DNA of 64,000 bases, taken from the NCBI RefSeq assembly GCF_010731675.1, contig NZ_AP022584.1:682001-746000 (forward strand), read 5' to 3'. The translations under genes were made by a program, and so were the position numbers. The notes beneath the pieces were generated by a model that ran no database searches, was not told the origin of the DNA, and saw only the letters and a list, made by a program, of their open reading frames with translations. The stretch is from Mycobacterium marseillense. GTDB taxonomy: Bacteria; Actinomycetota; Actinomycetes; Mycobacteriales; Mycobacteriaceae. This document shows, one piece after another, positions 1-11,639 of this stretch; position 1 is the first letter of the stretch, and the number at the start of each line of letters is the position of its first letter.

Positions 1-776
1 AACAAAAGGATCGCCTCGACGACGGCGGCGTTGACGGAGTTCGCGACGCCCGTCGGTCCGCCCTTGGTGGACAAGCCTTTTTGGCTAGACACGACGGCCA
101 CGATGGCGCCGAACACGATCGCCTTCAGCAGCGCCAGCACCATGTCACCGGTCGTCGCGAACGACGCGAACGTCGACACGAAGCTGCCCGGCGCGCCGTT
201 CTGGAAGTACACGTTGAACATGTAGCTCGCGAAAAAGCCGGCGAAGCACACGACGCCGGTGAGGGCCACGCCGATCATCACCGCCGCGGCCAGGCGGGGG
301 ACGACCAGGCGCCGGATCACCGAAACGCCCATCACCTCCATCGCGTCGGTTTCCTCGCGCATGGTGCGCGACCCCAGGTCGGCGGTGATGGCCGACCCGA
401 CCGCCGACGCCATGAGCACCGCCGCCACCAACGACGCGCCCTGTCGAATGACCGCGAGTCCGCTGGCCGCGCCGGCCAGAGAGGTGGCGCCGACCTGGCC
501 GGCCAGCAGCGCGAACTGGATGGACAAGGTGACGCTGATCGGCAGCGAGACCAGGATCGTCGGCAGCACGGCGGTGCCGGCCATGAACGCGCCCTGCCGG
601 ACGAATTCGTGCCATTGGAATCGCCCGGTGACCAGGTCGAAGAAGAAATATTGCACGGCGCGCACGCCCAGGACGAACTGTTCGCCCACCGTCGTCAGTG
701 AGGCGACCGGGTGACGTTTGACGTACCCGACGGACCAGTCCCGGATGGCGACGACGCCGTCAACTTGGGTCGTCAC
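1..776 (-). CDS. YrbE/MlaE-family permease (YrbEA type), 3' truncated by window edge
   Basis: Integral membrane permease of an MCE lipid-import system, the inner-membrane partner of Mce proteins and an MlaF-type ATPase. The minus-strand frame from GTG 776 gives about 258 residues, beginning VTTQVDGVVAIRDWSVGYV and containing VGEQFVLGVRAVQYFF. The MlaE core has several membrane segments and an AVGSAITADLGSRTMREETDA motif, the family's conserved cytoplasmic loop. It ends, still open, at TGVANSVNAAVVEAILL, which lies about 25 residues before the usual C-terminus. In mce operons yrbEA is the first gene, so yrbEB and mce genes should lie just outside the window. A TetR regulator is divergent from it. 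The family is clear; which mce operon this is cannot be told from here. Confidence 0.9.
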   Translation of the reverse strand, partial: MTTQVDGVVAIRDWSVGYVKRHPVASLTTVGEQFVLGVRAVQYFFFDLVTGRFQWHEFVRQGAFMAGTAVLPTILVSLPISVTLSIQFALLAGQVGATSLAGAASGLAVIRQGASLVAAVLMASAVGSAITADLGSRTMREETDAMEVMGVSVIRRLVVPRLAAAVMIGVALTGVVCFAGFFASYMFNVYFQNGAPGSFVSTFASFATTGDMVLALLKAIVFGAIVAVVSSQKGLSTKGGPTGVANSVNAAVVEAILL

Positions 777-1080
777 AGCCGCCGGACCTGGCGCCCGTGT
801 AGCAAACCTGTGGCGCGGCTCATTGCGCGCCAGCTACCGCAATCATCGGCCCTCTTCCCACCCCTAAGCATGAGTGCCGAGCAGAAGACGTTGAGCGGCC
901 ATCGGACACGATCTTATTAAACTTGGATCGACCGCCCGCACGACTTCGCAGTTCATTGATGTGTGCTGCATCACACTAACCTACTTGATAGGGACTTTCA
1001 ATAGTGTAGAGTCACTCATCTGAGTTCGTCGCTGGACAGAACCGCCCGAGTTCAAACGTCGGATTGACGAAGGTGATGGC
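777..1080. promoter_or_regulatory. Divergent yrbE/tetR intergenic region with inverted repeats
   Basis: About 300 bases without a gene between the divergent permease and TetR genes. It is AT-richer than its surroundings near 900-1010. Seen directly: GTGTG (961-965), six bases, then CACAC (972-976), nested in TGATG (957-961) ... CATCA. A second pair is ACACTA (973-978) and TAGTGT (1002-1007). Such symmetry between a TetR gene and its divergent neighbour usually marks an operator. That the TetR protein binds here is inference. Confidence 0.4.
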
Positions 1081-1683
1081 ATGCCCTCAGCAAACACCGG
1101 CTCGCTGCGGGACCGGCGCCGGGCCGAGCTGCTCTCCCAGATCCAGCAGACCGCCCACCAGCTGTTCGCCGAACGCGGATTCGGGGCGGTGACCACCGAG
1201 GACATCGCCGAAGCCGCCGGGATTTCGATCAGCACCTATTTCCGGTACGCGCCCACCAAGGAGGGCCTGCTCGTCGATCCCGTCCGGGAGGCGGCGGCCG
1301 AGATCGTGGGCTCCTACAGCGCGAGGCCGCCGCACGAGTCGCCCGTCGAGGCCCTGATCCAGCTGTTCGTCACGCACGCCAGGGATGTCAGCGAGGTTGA
1401 CAACCTCGACACCTGGCGTCTCGCCGTGGCCACCGCGCCCCACCTGCTGAGTAAATCCGTGCTGATCAGCGAAACCGACCACGGCAACCTGATCGAGCAG
1501 GTCGCGCACCGGATGGGCGTCGATGCGAGAGTCGACATCCGGCCCGCGTTGTTGGTCCACACCAGTTTGGCCACAGTCCAATTCGTCCTCGACGGGTGGC
1601 TGACCTCGGACATCGGCGAAAGCCCGCCCTTTCATGAGCAGTTGGAACGAGCGCTGCGGCTGACCCTCGCCGGATTCGACTGA
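1081..1683 (+). CDS. TetR-family transcriptional regulator, divergent from yrbE/mce operon
   Basis: 200-aa TetR/AcrR-family repressor. The N-terminal helix-turn-helix (about residues 12-58) shows the family pattern: AHQLFAERGFGAVTTEDIA, then AAGISISTYFRYAPTKEGLL. The C-terminal all-helical part is the presumed ligand and dimerisation domain. ATG 1081 follows a GAAGGTGAT ribosome-binding site. Its divergent position relative to yrbEA suggests it controls the mce operon, as single regulators do at other mycobacterial mce loci. It is a single-domain TetR and therefore not Mce3R, which has a duplicated domain. Ligand unknown. Confidence 0.88.
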   Translation: MPSANTGSLRDRRRAELLSQIQQTAHQLFAERGFGAVTTEDIAEAAGISISTYFRYAPTKEGLLVDPVREAAAEIVGSYSARPPHESPVEALIQLFVTHARDVSEVDNLDTWRLAVATAPHLLSKSVLISETDHGNLIEQVAHRMGVDARVDIRPALLVHTSLATVQFVLDGWLTSDIGESPPFHEQLERALRLTLAGFD

Positions 1684-1740
1684 CCGAGGCGCCGAGAATC
1701 CCCGCCGGGGTTAAACCGCCGTGACTTTGCCGACCGCCGC

Positions 1741-2879
<1,139 letters not shown>

Positions 2880-2998
2880 TTGCACGCGCGGTGCGAACGC
2901 CGCGGCTGTGTTAGCGTCCGCCTCGGGGGACTGCCCGGGTTGGCGTATGGGCCGTCCCTGAAAAGGTCGCCAGTCGTTTCGTCCTCCAGGAGGTCTTC

Positions 2999-3517
2999 GT
3001 GACTCATGCGCTTGTTGTGTTGCTGGCTTTGTTGATTGGTGTCGTCGCCGGGTTGCGTTCGCTGACGGCGCCCGCGGTCGTCGCGTGGGCCGCCGCCCCC
3101 GCTCTGCTGGGTTGGATCGATCTGCACGGCACGTGGGCGTCCTGGATGGCCAGCATCATCGCGGTCGTCGTCTTCACCGTGCTCGCCGTCGGTGAATTGA
3201 TCAACGACAAGCTGCCCAAGACCCCGCCCCGCACGGCGGCACCGATCTTCGCGGCCCGCATCGTCATGGGTGGCCTCGCGGGCGCGTCGCTGGGGGCCTG
3301 GCCGCACTGGACCTTCACCGCGCTCGGCGCCGGTGTCATCGGCGCGGTGCTCGGCACGCTCGGCGGCTACCAGGCGCGCAAACGGCTGGCCGCGGCGGCG
3401 GGCAGGGACCTGCCCATCGCGCTGCTCGAGGACGCGGTCGCGATCGTCGGCGGATTCGTCATTGTGGCGGTAACGGGCCACGTGTTGACGGAGTACCTGC
3501 TGACGGCCATTAAGTGA
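2999..3517 (+). CDS. DUF4126 integral membrane protein (Rv2120c homologue)
   Basis: 172-aa membrane protein of unknown function with about four hydrophobic segments (residues 3-20, 25-43, 47-65 and 95-122) and a C-terminal hydrophobic end. The pattern GLRSLTAPAVVAWAA followed by LPKTPPRTAAP is typical of DUF4126. GTG 2999 has a strong GGAGG site at 2989-2993. It lies downstream of hisG as in other mycobacteria, and its stop overlaps the GTG start of the following flavoprotein by 4 bases, so the two are probably co-translated. Confidence 0.85.
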   Translation: MTHALVVLLALLIGVVAGLRSLTAPAVVAWAAAPALLGWIDLHGTWASWMASIIAVVVFTVLAVGELINDKLPKTPPRTAAPIFAARIVMGGLAGASLGAWPHWTFTALGAGVIGAVLGTLGGYQARKRLAAAAGRDLPIALLEDAVAIVGGFVIVAVTGHVLTEYLLTAIK

Positions 3518-4884
3518 CAGAACATTTCGACGCGATCATCATCGGTGCGGGCCAGGCCGGCCCGCCGTTGGCTGGCCGGCTGACGACAGCCGGGCAGCGC
3601 GTCGCGATCGTCGAACGCAAACTGGTCGGCGGCACCTGCGTCAACACCGGATGCATCCCCACCAAGACGCTGGTGGCCTCCGCGCATGCCGCGCACCTGG
3701 CGCGGCGCGGCGCGGACTACGGCGTCGGCACCGGCGAGATCACCGTGGACATGGCAAAAGTCAAGGCCCGCAAGGACAAGATCATGCTCGACGACCGCAA
3801 GGGCGTCGAAGATTGGCTCGACGGCATGGACGGCTGCACCGTCGTCCGCGGGCACGCCGTGTTCGAGGATCCGCACACGGTGCGGGTCGGTGACGACGTG
3901 CTGCGCGCCGACCGGATCTTCCTCAACGTCGGCGGCCGCGCCGTGGTGCCCGACATTCCGGGCCTGGACGAGGTCGAGTTCCTCACCAACACGTCGATCC
4001 TCGAACTCGACACGGTGCCAACGCATCTCGTCATCGTGGGGGGCAGCTACATCGCGGTGGAGTTCGCGCAGATGTACCGGCGTTTCGGGGCCCGGGTGAC
4101 GGTGGTGGAGCGCGGTCCGCGGCTAGCGTCACGCGAAGACGAGGATGTCTCGGCCACCATCGAGGACATCCTGCGGGCCGAGGGCATCGACATCGTCCTC
4201 GGTGCTGACGACGTGCGAGTGACCAAGAATGGCGACGGATTTGAGCTGACACCTCGCGACGGCGCGACGCCCATCCCGGGGAGCCATCTGCTGCTGGCGG
4301 TGGGCCGGCGCCCTAACACCGAAGACCTGGGCCTGTCGGCCGCCGGTGTGCAGACCGACGCCCGCGGCTACATCGTCGTCGACGATCAGCTCAAGACCAG
4401 CGTCGAGCACATCTGGGCGATGGGCGACTGCAACGGCAAGGGCGCGTTCACCCACACGTCCTACAACGACTTCGAGATCGTCGCCGCCAATCTGCTCGAT
4501 GACGACCCGCGCCGGGTCAGCGACCGCGTCAGCACCTACGCGCTCTACATCGATCCGCCGCTGGGCCGCGCCGGGCTGACCGTCGAGCAGGTCCGCGCGT
4601 CGGGACGCAAGGCGCTGGTCGGTAAGCGACCGATGACCAGGGTCGGCCGTGCGGTGGAAAAGGGTGAGACACAAGGCTTCATGAAAGTCGTGGTCGACGC
4701 CGAAACCCAGGAGATCCTGGGCGCCGCCGTCTTCGGAGTCGGCGGTGACGAGGCGATTCACTGCATCCTGGACGTCATGTCGGCCAAGGCGCCCTACACC
4801 ACGCTCTCGCGCACCATGCACATCCATCCCACCGTCAGCGAGCTCATTCCGACGGTCCTGCAGGAGATGTCGCCGCTCGACTAA
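3514..4884 (+). CDS. Class I pyridine nucleotide-disulfide oxidoreductase (mercuric-reductase/RclA-like)
   Basis: 456-aa FAD flavoprotein. It has an N-terminal Rossmann motif (IIIGAGQAGPPLA), the redox-active disulfide GGTCVNTGCIPTKTL (residues about 40-54), and a second NAD(P)H Rossmann motif (VIVGGSYIAVEFAQ, about 172-185). A second FAD motif is IWAMGDCNGKGAF, and the dimerisation domain ends with HIHPTVSELIPTV, which contains the catalytic His. It lacks the N-terminal HMA domain and the C-terminal vicinal cysteines of true MerA, so mercury reduction is not supported. RclA-like copper or thiol-stress reductases share this build. Its GTG start overlaps the DUF4126 stop. The substrate is unknown. 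Confidence 0.82.
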   Translation: MTEHFDAIIIGAGQAGPPLAGRLTTAGQRVAIVERKLVGGTCVNTGCIPTKTLVASAHAAHLARRGADYGVGTGEITVDMAKVKARKDKIMLDDRKGVEDWLDGMDGCTVVRGHAVFEDPHTVRVGDDVLRADRIFLNVGGRAVVPDIPGLDEVEFLTNTSILELDTVPTHLVIVGGSYIAVEFAQMYRRFGARVTVVERGPRLASREDEDVSATIEDILRAEGIDIVLGADDVRVTKNGDGFELTPRDGATPIPGSHLLLAVGRRPNTEDLGLSAAGVQTDARGYIVVDDQLKTSVEHIWAMGDCNGKGAFTHTSYNDFEIVAANLLDDDPRRVSDRVSTYALYIDPPLGRAGLTVEQVRASGRKALVGKRPMTRVGRAVEKGETQGFMKVVVDAETQEILGAAVFGVGGDEAIHCILDVMSAKAPYTTLSRTMHIHPTVSELIPTVLQEMSPLD

Positions 4885-4902
4885 CCGCGATCGGGCCAGC
4901 GC

Positions 4903-7015
<2,113 letters not shown>

Positions 7016-7023
7016 CCGGCGAA

Positions 7024-7653
7024 TCAGCCCGGCGGGGTTGGGGACGGCGGGGGTTCGGGAGCCGGCGGCGGTGGTGGCGCAGGGGATTCCGGCGGCGGCG
7101 CGGGTTCGGGCGGGCTCGCGGGAGCCCCGGACGACGGCGCCGTCGGCGCCTTGCCCAGGGCCAGCAGCATCTCTGCGGTGTGCCGGGAGAGCTGCCAACC
7201 GCCTTGGAAGGGAGCGAATTCCATCGGGAAGGTGAAGTTCGCATTGTTGGCCTGGGCGGTGTGGACGGCGATGCTGGCCTTCACATTCGACGGGTTCTTG
7301 TCCGACCATGCGATGTCGTTCGCGGCGAACGTCATCGGCAGGTAGCCGTTGTCCCGCAAGGCGTTGGTGAACTTGTCCAGGGTGGGCGCGCTCTCCGGGG
7401 TCGCGCCTTCCACCAGGCTCACCTTGGCGTCGCCGGGGACGTTCGGATCGGCCAGCCGGCTCAGGACGTCGGTGAGGGCCTCGGGCGGTGGCAGGGGAGC
7501 CGTGACGGGAGCAGCAATCGGGCTGGACGTGGCCGGCGGCAGCGAAGAGACGGTCGACGCCTCGCTTGCCGGGTGCTTGGCCGAACACGCCGCGAGTCCG
7601 ACCACCGCCAGGGCGGTGGCGGTGCTGAGCGCGACGGAAAGTGGTCGGTGCAT
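7024..7653 (-). CDS. lppK: Lipoprotein LppK
   Basis: 209-aa secreted lipoprotein. The N-terminus [19 protein letters not shown] is a signal peptide ending in the lipobox LAAC (Cys 23), so the mature protein should be lipid-anchored outside the cytoplasmic membrane. A folded central domain (about 60-165) contains [19 protein letters not shown] and [19 protein letters not shown]. The last 40 residues are a low-complexity Pro/Ser/Glu tail. It sits between DUF503 and the mpa promoter, as LppK (Rv2116) does in M. tuberculosis. Function unknown. Confidence 0.88.
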   Translation of the reverse strand: MHRPLSVALSTATALAVVGLAACSAKHPASEASTVSSLPPATSSPIAAPVTAPLPPPEALTDVLSRLADPNVPGDAKVSLVEGATPESAPTLDKFTNALRDNGYLPMTFAANDIAWSDKNPSNVKASIAVHTAQANNANFTFPMEFAPFQGGWQLSRHTAEMLLALGKAPTAPSSGAPASPPEPAPPPESPAPPPPPAPEPPPSPTPPG

Positions 7654-7708
7654 CCAGTCGGTCGGCCGGCTAGGCGGCTCTGGCCGCTTCGGGTGGGAAC
7701 GATGTCGC

Positions 7709-7714
7709 TAAGGT
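7709..7714 (+). promoter_or_regulatory. Putative -10 element (TAAGGT) in the mpa leader
   Basis: TAAGGT lies exactly seven bases before an ATG at 7722, the geometry of mycobacterial leaderless promoters. Transcription from about 7721 would yield an mpa mRNA with a 240-nt leader that contains an open 82-codon frame. No convincing -35 is seen. Confidence 0.35.
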
Positions 7715-7721
7715 CGGGCCG

Positions 7722-7970
7722 ATGGGTGCAACTGAGGTCACACCGGCGGTGACTGCCACGAGAGCCGAGCCGGTGGCGAGGCTTTTTGCGGTCACTCTGC
7801 CACCTCCCACGGCCGTTTCGATCATCACGATTAGTGGCCGAGATTACCAGCGTGACGAAAATCTTAACTTTTCGTGGGTATTTGACTACCCACATCAATC
7901 GTCAATCGCCGGTAGCTTTGAAGTATCCGCCGCGCCAATTCGGTGTGGGAAAGGAGCGCAACATGGGTAG
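7722..7970 (+). CDS. Candidate leaderless upstream ORF overlapping the mpa start
   Basis: An open frame of 82 codons starting [17 protein letters not shown] and ending in TAG at 7970. That is eight bases inside mpa, which starts at 7963. The -10-like TAAGGT is seven bases before its ATG. Against it being a conserved gene: third-position GC is far below that of neighbouring genes, especially in the AT-rich second half, and no domain is recognised. It is better viewed as a possible translated leader that could couple to mpa. Much of the interval 7654-7962 is otherwise non-coding. Low confidence. Confidence 0.25.
   Translation: MGATEVTPAVTATRAEPVARLFAVTLPPPTAVSIITISGRDYQRDENLNFSWVFDYPHQSSIAGSFEVSAAPIRCGKGAQHG
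7874..7893. promoter_or_regulatory. Perfect inverted repeat upstream of mpa
   Basis: GTGGGTA (7874-7880), then TTTGAC, then TACCCAC (7887-7893): a perfect 7-bp inverted repeat about 70 bp upstream of the mpa ATG, in an AT-rich patch. It could be an operator or a small hairpin in the leader. No binding protein can be named. Confidence 0.4.
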
Positions 7971-9792
7971 CTCAGATCGTTCTGAAGCTTTCGGAACGTC
8001 CCACGAATCAGACATGTCCAGCGGCGACGAGGCCGAGTTGGAGCAGCTGCGCCGCGAGGCGTCGATGCTGCGCGAGCAACTCGAGCACGCGGTCGGCACG
8101 CAAGGCGGCGCCCGCTCCGCGCGCGATGTGCATCAGCTCGAAGCGCGCATCGATTCCCTCGCGTCCCGGAACTCGAAGTTGATGGAGACCCTCAAAGAGG
8201 CCCGCCAGCAACTGCTGGCGCTGCGCGAGGAAGTCGACCGGCTGGGGCAGCCGCCCAGCGGTTACGGCGTCCTGCTCGGCACGCACGAAGACGACACCGT
8301 CGACGTGTTCACGTCCGGCCGCAAGATGCGCCTGACGTGCTCGCCGAACATCGAAGTCGCGGTGCTGCGCAAGGGCCAGACGGTTCGCCTCAACGAGGCC
8401 CTGACCGTCGTGGAAGCGGGCACGTTCGAGTCGGTCGGCGAGATCTCCACGCTGCGTGAGCTCTTGGCCGATGGACACCGCGCACTCGTTGTCGGTCACG
8501 CCGACGAGGAACGCATCGTCTGGCTCGCCGAGCCACTGGTCGCCGAGAACCTGCCGGACGGCCATCCCGACGCTCTCAACGACGACACCCGGCCCCGCAA
8601 GCTGCGGCCCGGCGACTCGTTGCTGGTCGACACCAAGGCCGGCTACGCGTTTGAGCGCATCCCCAAGGCCGAGGTCGAGGACCTCGTGCTGGAAGAGGTG
8701 CCCGACGTCAGCTACCTGGACATCGGTGGCCTGACCCGCCAGATCGAGCAGATCCGCGATGCCGTGGAGCTGCCGTTCCTGCACAAGGAGCTGTACCGGG
8801 AGTACGCGCTGCGTCCGCCCAAAGGTGTGCTGCTCTACGGTCCGCCCGGGTGCGGTAAGACGCTGATCGCCAAGGCGGTGGCGAACTCGTTGGCCAAGAA
8901 GATGGCCGAGGTCCGCGGCGACGACGCCCGCGAGGCCAAGTCGTACTTCTTGAACATCAAGGGCCCCGAGCTGCTGAACAAGTTCGTCGGCGAGACCGAG
9001 CGTCACATCCGGCTGATCTTCCAGCGCGCCCGCGAGAAGGCGTCGGAAGGCACACCGGTGATCGTGTTCTTCGACGAGATGGACTCGATCTTCCGCACCC
9101 GTGGCACCGGGGTGTCCTCGGACGTCGAGACGACCGTGGTCCCGCAGCTGCTCAGTGAGATCGACGGTGTGGAGGGACTCGAGAACGTCATCGTGATCGG
9201 CGCCTCCAACCGCGAGGACATGATCGACCCCGCCATCTTGCGGCCCGGGCGCCTCGACGTGAAGATCAAGATTGAGCGCCCGGATGCCGAAGCGGCGCAA
9301 GACATCTTCTCGAAGTACCTGACCGAGGCGCTGCCGCTGCACGCCGACGACCTGGCCGAGTTCGGTGGCGACCGGACCACCTGCATCAAGGCGATGATCG
9401 AAAAGGTCGTCGAGCGGATGTACGCCGAGATCGACGACAACCGGTTCCTGGAGGTCACCTACGCCAACGGTGACAAGGAAGTCATGTACTTCAAGGACTT
9501 CAACTCCGGGGCGATGATCCAGAACGTCGTCGACCGCGCGAAGAAGAACGCGATCAAGTCGGTGTTGGAAACGGGCCAACCGGGTCTGCGCATACAGCAT
9601 CTGCTGGACTCGATCGTCGACGAGTTCGCCGAGAACGAGGACCTGCCCAACACCACCAACCCCGATGACTGGGCGCGGATTTCGGGCAAGAAGGGCGAGC
9701 GGATCGTTTACATCCGCACGCTGGTCACCGGCAAGAGCTCGAGCGCATCGCGGGCCATCGACACCGAGTCGAACCTGGGTCAGTACTTGTAA
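7963..9792 (+). CDS. mpa: Mycobacterial proteasome ATPase Mpa (ARC)
   Basis: 609-aa hexameric AAA+ unfoldase that recognises pupylated proteins and threads them into the 20S proteasome. An N-terminal coiled coil (about residues 24-98, [16 protein letters not shown] onward) binds Pup, and two OB-fold domains follow. The AAA module has Walker A GPPGCGKT (about 293-300) and Walker [10 protein letters not shown]. The C-terminus is GQYL, whose penultimate Tyr docks in the proteasome. The length equals M. tuberculosis Mpa. ATG 7963 has AAGGAG at 7951-7956 six bases upstream. Unlike in the Rv numbering, the next gene is an unknown 601-aa protein. Confidence 0.97.
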   Translation: MGSSDRSEAFGTSHESDMSSGDEAELEQLRREASMLREQLEHAVGTQGGARSARDVHQLEARIDSLASRNSKLMETLKEARQQLLALREEVDRLGQPPSGYGVLLGTHEDDTVDVFTSGRKMRLTCSPNIEVAVLRKGQTVRLNEALTVVEAGTFESVGEISTLRELLADGHRALVVGHADEERIVWLAEPLVAENLPDGHPDALNDDTRPRKLRPGDSLLVDTKAGYAFERIPKAEVEDLVLEEVPDVSYLDIGGLTRQIEQIRDAVELPFLHKELYREYALRPPKGVLLYGPPGCGKTLIAKAVANSLAKKMAEVRGDDAREAKSYFLNIKGPELLNKFVGETERHIRLIFQRAREKASEGTPVIVFFDEMDSIFRTRGTGVSSDVETTVVPQLLSEIDGVEGLENVIVIGASNREDMIDPAILRPGRLDVKIKIERPDAEAAQDIFSKYLTEALPLHADDLAEFGGDRTTCIKAMIEKVVERMYAEIDDNRFLEVTYANGDKEVMYFKDFNSGAMIQNVVDRAKKNAIKSVLETGQPGLRIQHLLDSIVDEFAENEDLPNTTNPDDWARISGKKGERIVYIRTLVTGKSSSASRAIDTESNLGQYL

Positions 9793-9813
9793 ACATTTGT
9801 CGGCGTCACCGAC

Positions 9814-9819
9814 TAGCGT
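9814..9819 (+). promoter_or_regulatory. Putative -10 of a leaderless promoter (TAGCGT)
   Basis: TAGCGT ends seven bases before GTG 9827, only 22 bases after the mpa stop. This suggests the following gene has its own leaderless transcript, and it supports that start codon. Confidence 0.4.
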
Positions 9820-9826
9820 CGCACCC

Positions 9827-11632
9827 GTGCGGCTCCGCTTTGACGCTCCCGGCGACGACGACGCCTACCACCAGGCTCGTGGTGTGCTGTTGGATGAGCT
9901 CGACGGTTGGTGGGCCGGAGTCGACTCGGATCGGGAGGCGGTCGTCTCCGACGTCGCCGTCTTCCTGGACTGGCGTTACTTCGACTCCACCGGTGTTCTC
10001 GACGATTTCGCGGCCGGCGATATCGCGGAATTTTTGCTGGAGTGGTGTCCGCGGCGGTTCGAAGGCCGGCCGGACGACGCCGTCAGTCTGTGCTTCGCGG
10101 TCGGCGTATACGTCGACTTCATGGAGGCGACGGGGCGTCTGGTCGGCGGTGCCGACCGCGCCGCCAGATTGCGCAGGCTGGCCGACGACCTCGCGCCGAC
10201 CCTGCTGGCCGAAGCACGCGACCCTACCGTTGTCGAGGATCTTCCGGACCCGGGCGAGGCGCCGGAGCCCTTCGAACTGCCGTTCCTCTACGTCCCGCCG
10301 TCCGCGACCGACCTGGCGGCCGCCGCGACGGCGGTCCCGCTGCTCGCCAAACTCGATGCCTTGCGCGACTATCTCGGGCCGGACGGCAAGCCGCTCACCG
10401 ACAAGGGCGAACTCGAACTGGCCGATGGTCGCGCGCTGGTCGAACGCCTCGACACCGGCGACGTGTTGGATTTCGCGTTGGGCGAGCGGAAATATCCGGC
10501 GCGGTCGACGGCGGCACTGCGGCGCCTGAATTTCCTCGTCGAAGTGGCCATCGAGGCGGGCGCGGTGGACGTGCATCGCCACCGGGTGCTGTCGGGGCAG
10601 GAGTGGGGGACACGCTCGCCGGTGGAGCAGGCGGAGGCGCTGTTTGCGGCGATCCTTTTGTCGCGCCCGCTGCGGTCCTTGCATTCGTCGCAGCTCTACC
10701 CCGAGCAGAACGTCATGCACGACCTGCTCGACGACGGGATCGCGTGTTGGCTGGCGCCGCTGCTACAACTCGACGCGGAACTTCCCTTCGACACCTTGCT
10801 GGAGTGGGTGCACGCGCTGGTTGCCGCGCAACGGCGGTCGCACCGCTGGTATGGCGACGAGGAGGACACGCTCGAGGCGTACGTCGAGGACGACATGGGC
10901 CGCCTCCTCGACGTTCTGCGGCTGGCCGGTGTGGTGCGCTGGACCGACGCCGTCGAACGGCCGCAGCCGCTCGGGCCCAGCGATTGGACCGGTGGCACCC
11001 TGGCGCTGACCGCGCTGGGGCGCCGCGTCGTGCCGGAATACCTGGAGGACGCCGGATTCGCGCTGCGCCGCCTCGACCGAATCAACGACTGGGACGCGAC
11101 GGACCTCATCGGCGCAATGTTGTTGGTGGGCAACGACACTCATGCGCCGTTGATAGCAAACTGGCGGCCTGATCGGCCGGCCGCCGAGCGGGTGCGGATG
11201 GTCACCGAGGCGGCCGCGGCCATGGACACCGCGGCCGGCCGGACGATGTGCTTCGTCGCGCTGAACGAGTTCGACATCGAGGTGGCCGAACCCTTCGTCC
11301 GTCAGCTGCTGGACAGCCCGGTCGCCGGGCACGCTGCGCTGTGGCTGATACAGCGGGACCGCGCCGACGCCGAGACACTGGCGAGCTTTGTCGACGTTGC
11401 GGTGATCGTCGACGTCCTCGCGGAGTCGTTGGAATCGCCCGAGGAGTTGTGCGGCCTCTTCGCCGGGTTATCGGATCCGTCCCAGCTGTTGGACGACATC
11501 TGGCGCCATCCGGCGCCGGAGACCGCGCTGGTTCTCGACGCGCTCGGCCGTCATTTGCCCGACCGCGCGCTCGCCAAAGCCGCGCGCAAAGCCGCGGTGC
11601 GCCACCAGAGCTGGATGGCGAATCGCCTCTGA
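9827..11632 (+). CDS. Uncharacterised 601-aa protein inside the proteasome locus
   Basis: I do not recognise this as a named family. It begins VRLRFDAPGDDDAYHQARG and is acidic and largely alpha-helical, with no signal peptide or membrane segment. The middle (about residues 180-215) has LDALRDYLGPDGKPLTDKGE followed by LADGRALVERLDTGD, a winged-helix-like motif also seen next to pRiA4b-ORF3-type domains in actinobacteria. The C-terminal third has Leu/Ala-rich helical pairs that could be HEAT-like. GTG 9827 is chosen for its -10 spacing and because mpa ends at 9792. It lies between mpa and dop on the same strand. A link to pupylation is only guilt by association. Confidence 0.75.
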   Translation: MRLRFDAPGDDDAYHQARGVLLDELDGWWAGVDSDREAVVSDVAVFLDWRYFDSTGVLDDFAAGDIAEFLLEWCPRRFEGRPDDAVSLCFAVGVYVDFMEATGRLVGGADRAARLRRLADDLAPTLLAEARDPTVVEDLPDPGEAPEPFELPFLYVPPSATDLAAAATAVPLLAKLDALRDYLGPDGKPLTDKGELELADGRALVERLDTGDVLDFALGERKYPARSTAALRRLNFLVEVAIEAGAVDVHRHRVLSGQEWGTRSPVEQAEALFAAILLSRPLRSLHSSQLYPEQNVMHDLLDDGIACWLAPLLQLDAELPFDTLLEWVHALVAAQRRSHRWYGDEEDTLEAYVEDDMGRLLDVLRLAGVVRWTDAVERPQPLGPSDWTGGTLALTALGRRVVPEYLEDAGFALRRLDRINDWDATDLIGAMLLVGNDTHAPLIANWRPDRPAAERVRMVTEAAAAMDTAAGRTMCFVALNEFDIEVAEPFVRQLLDSPVAGHAALWLIQRDRADAETLASFVDVAVIVDVLAESLESPEELCGLFAGLSDPSQLLDDIWRHPAPETALVLDALGRHLPDRALAKAARKAAVRHQSWMANRL

Positions 11633-11639
11633 GGCGGTG

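Noticed and set aside
81..714. Several plus-strand open frames at the left edge
   Set aside because: The minus-strand frame encodes a clear YrbE/MlaE permease; the plus frames are shadows.
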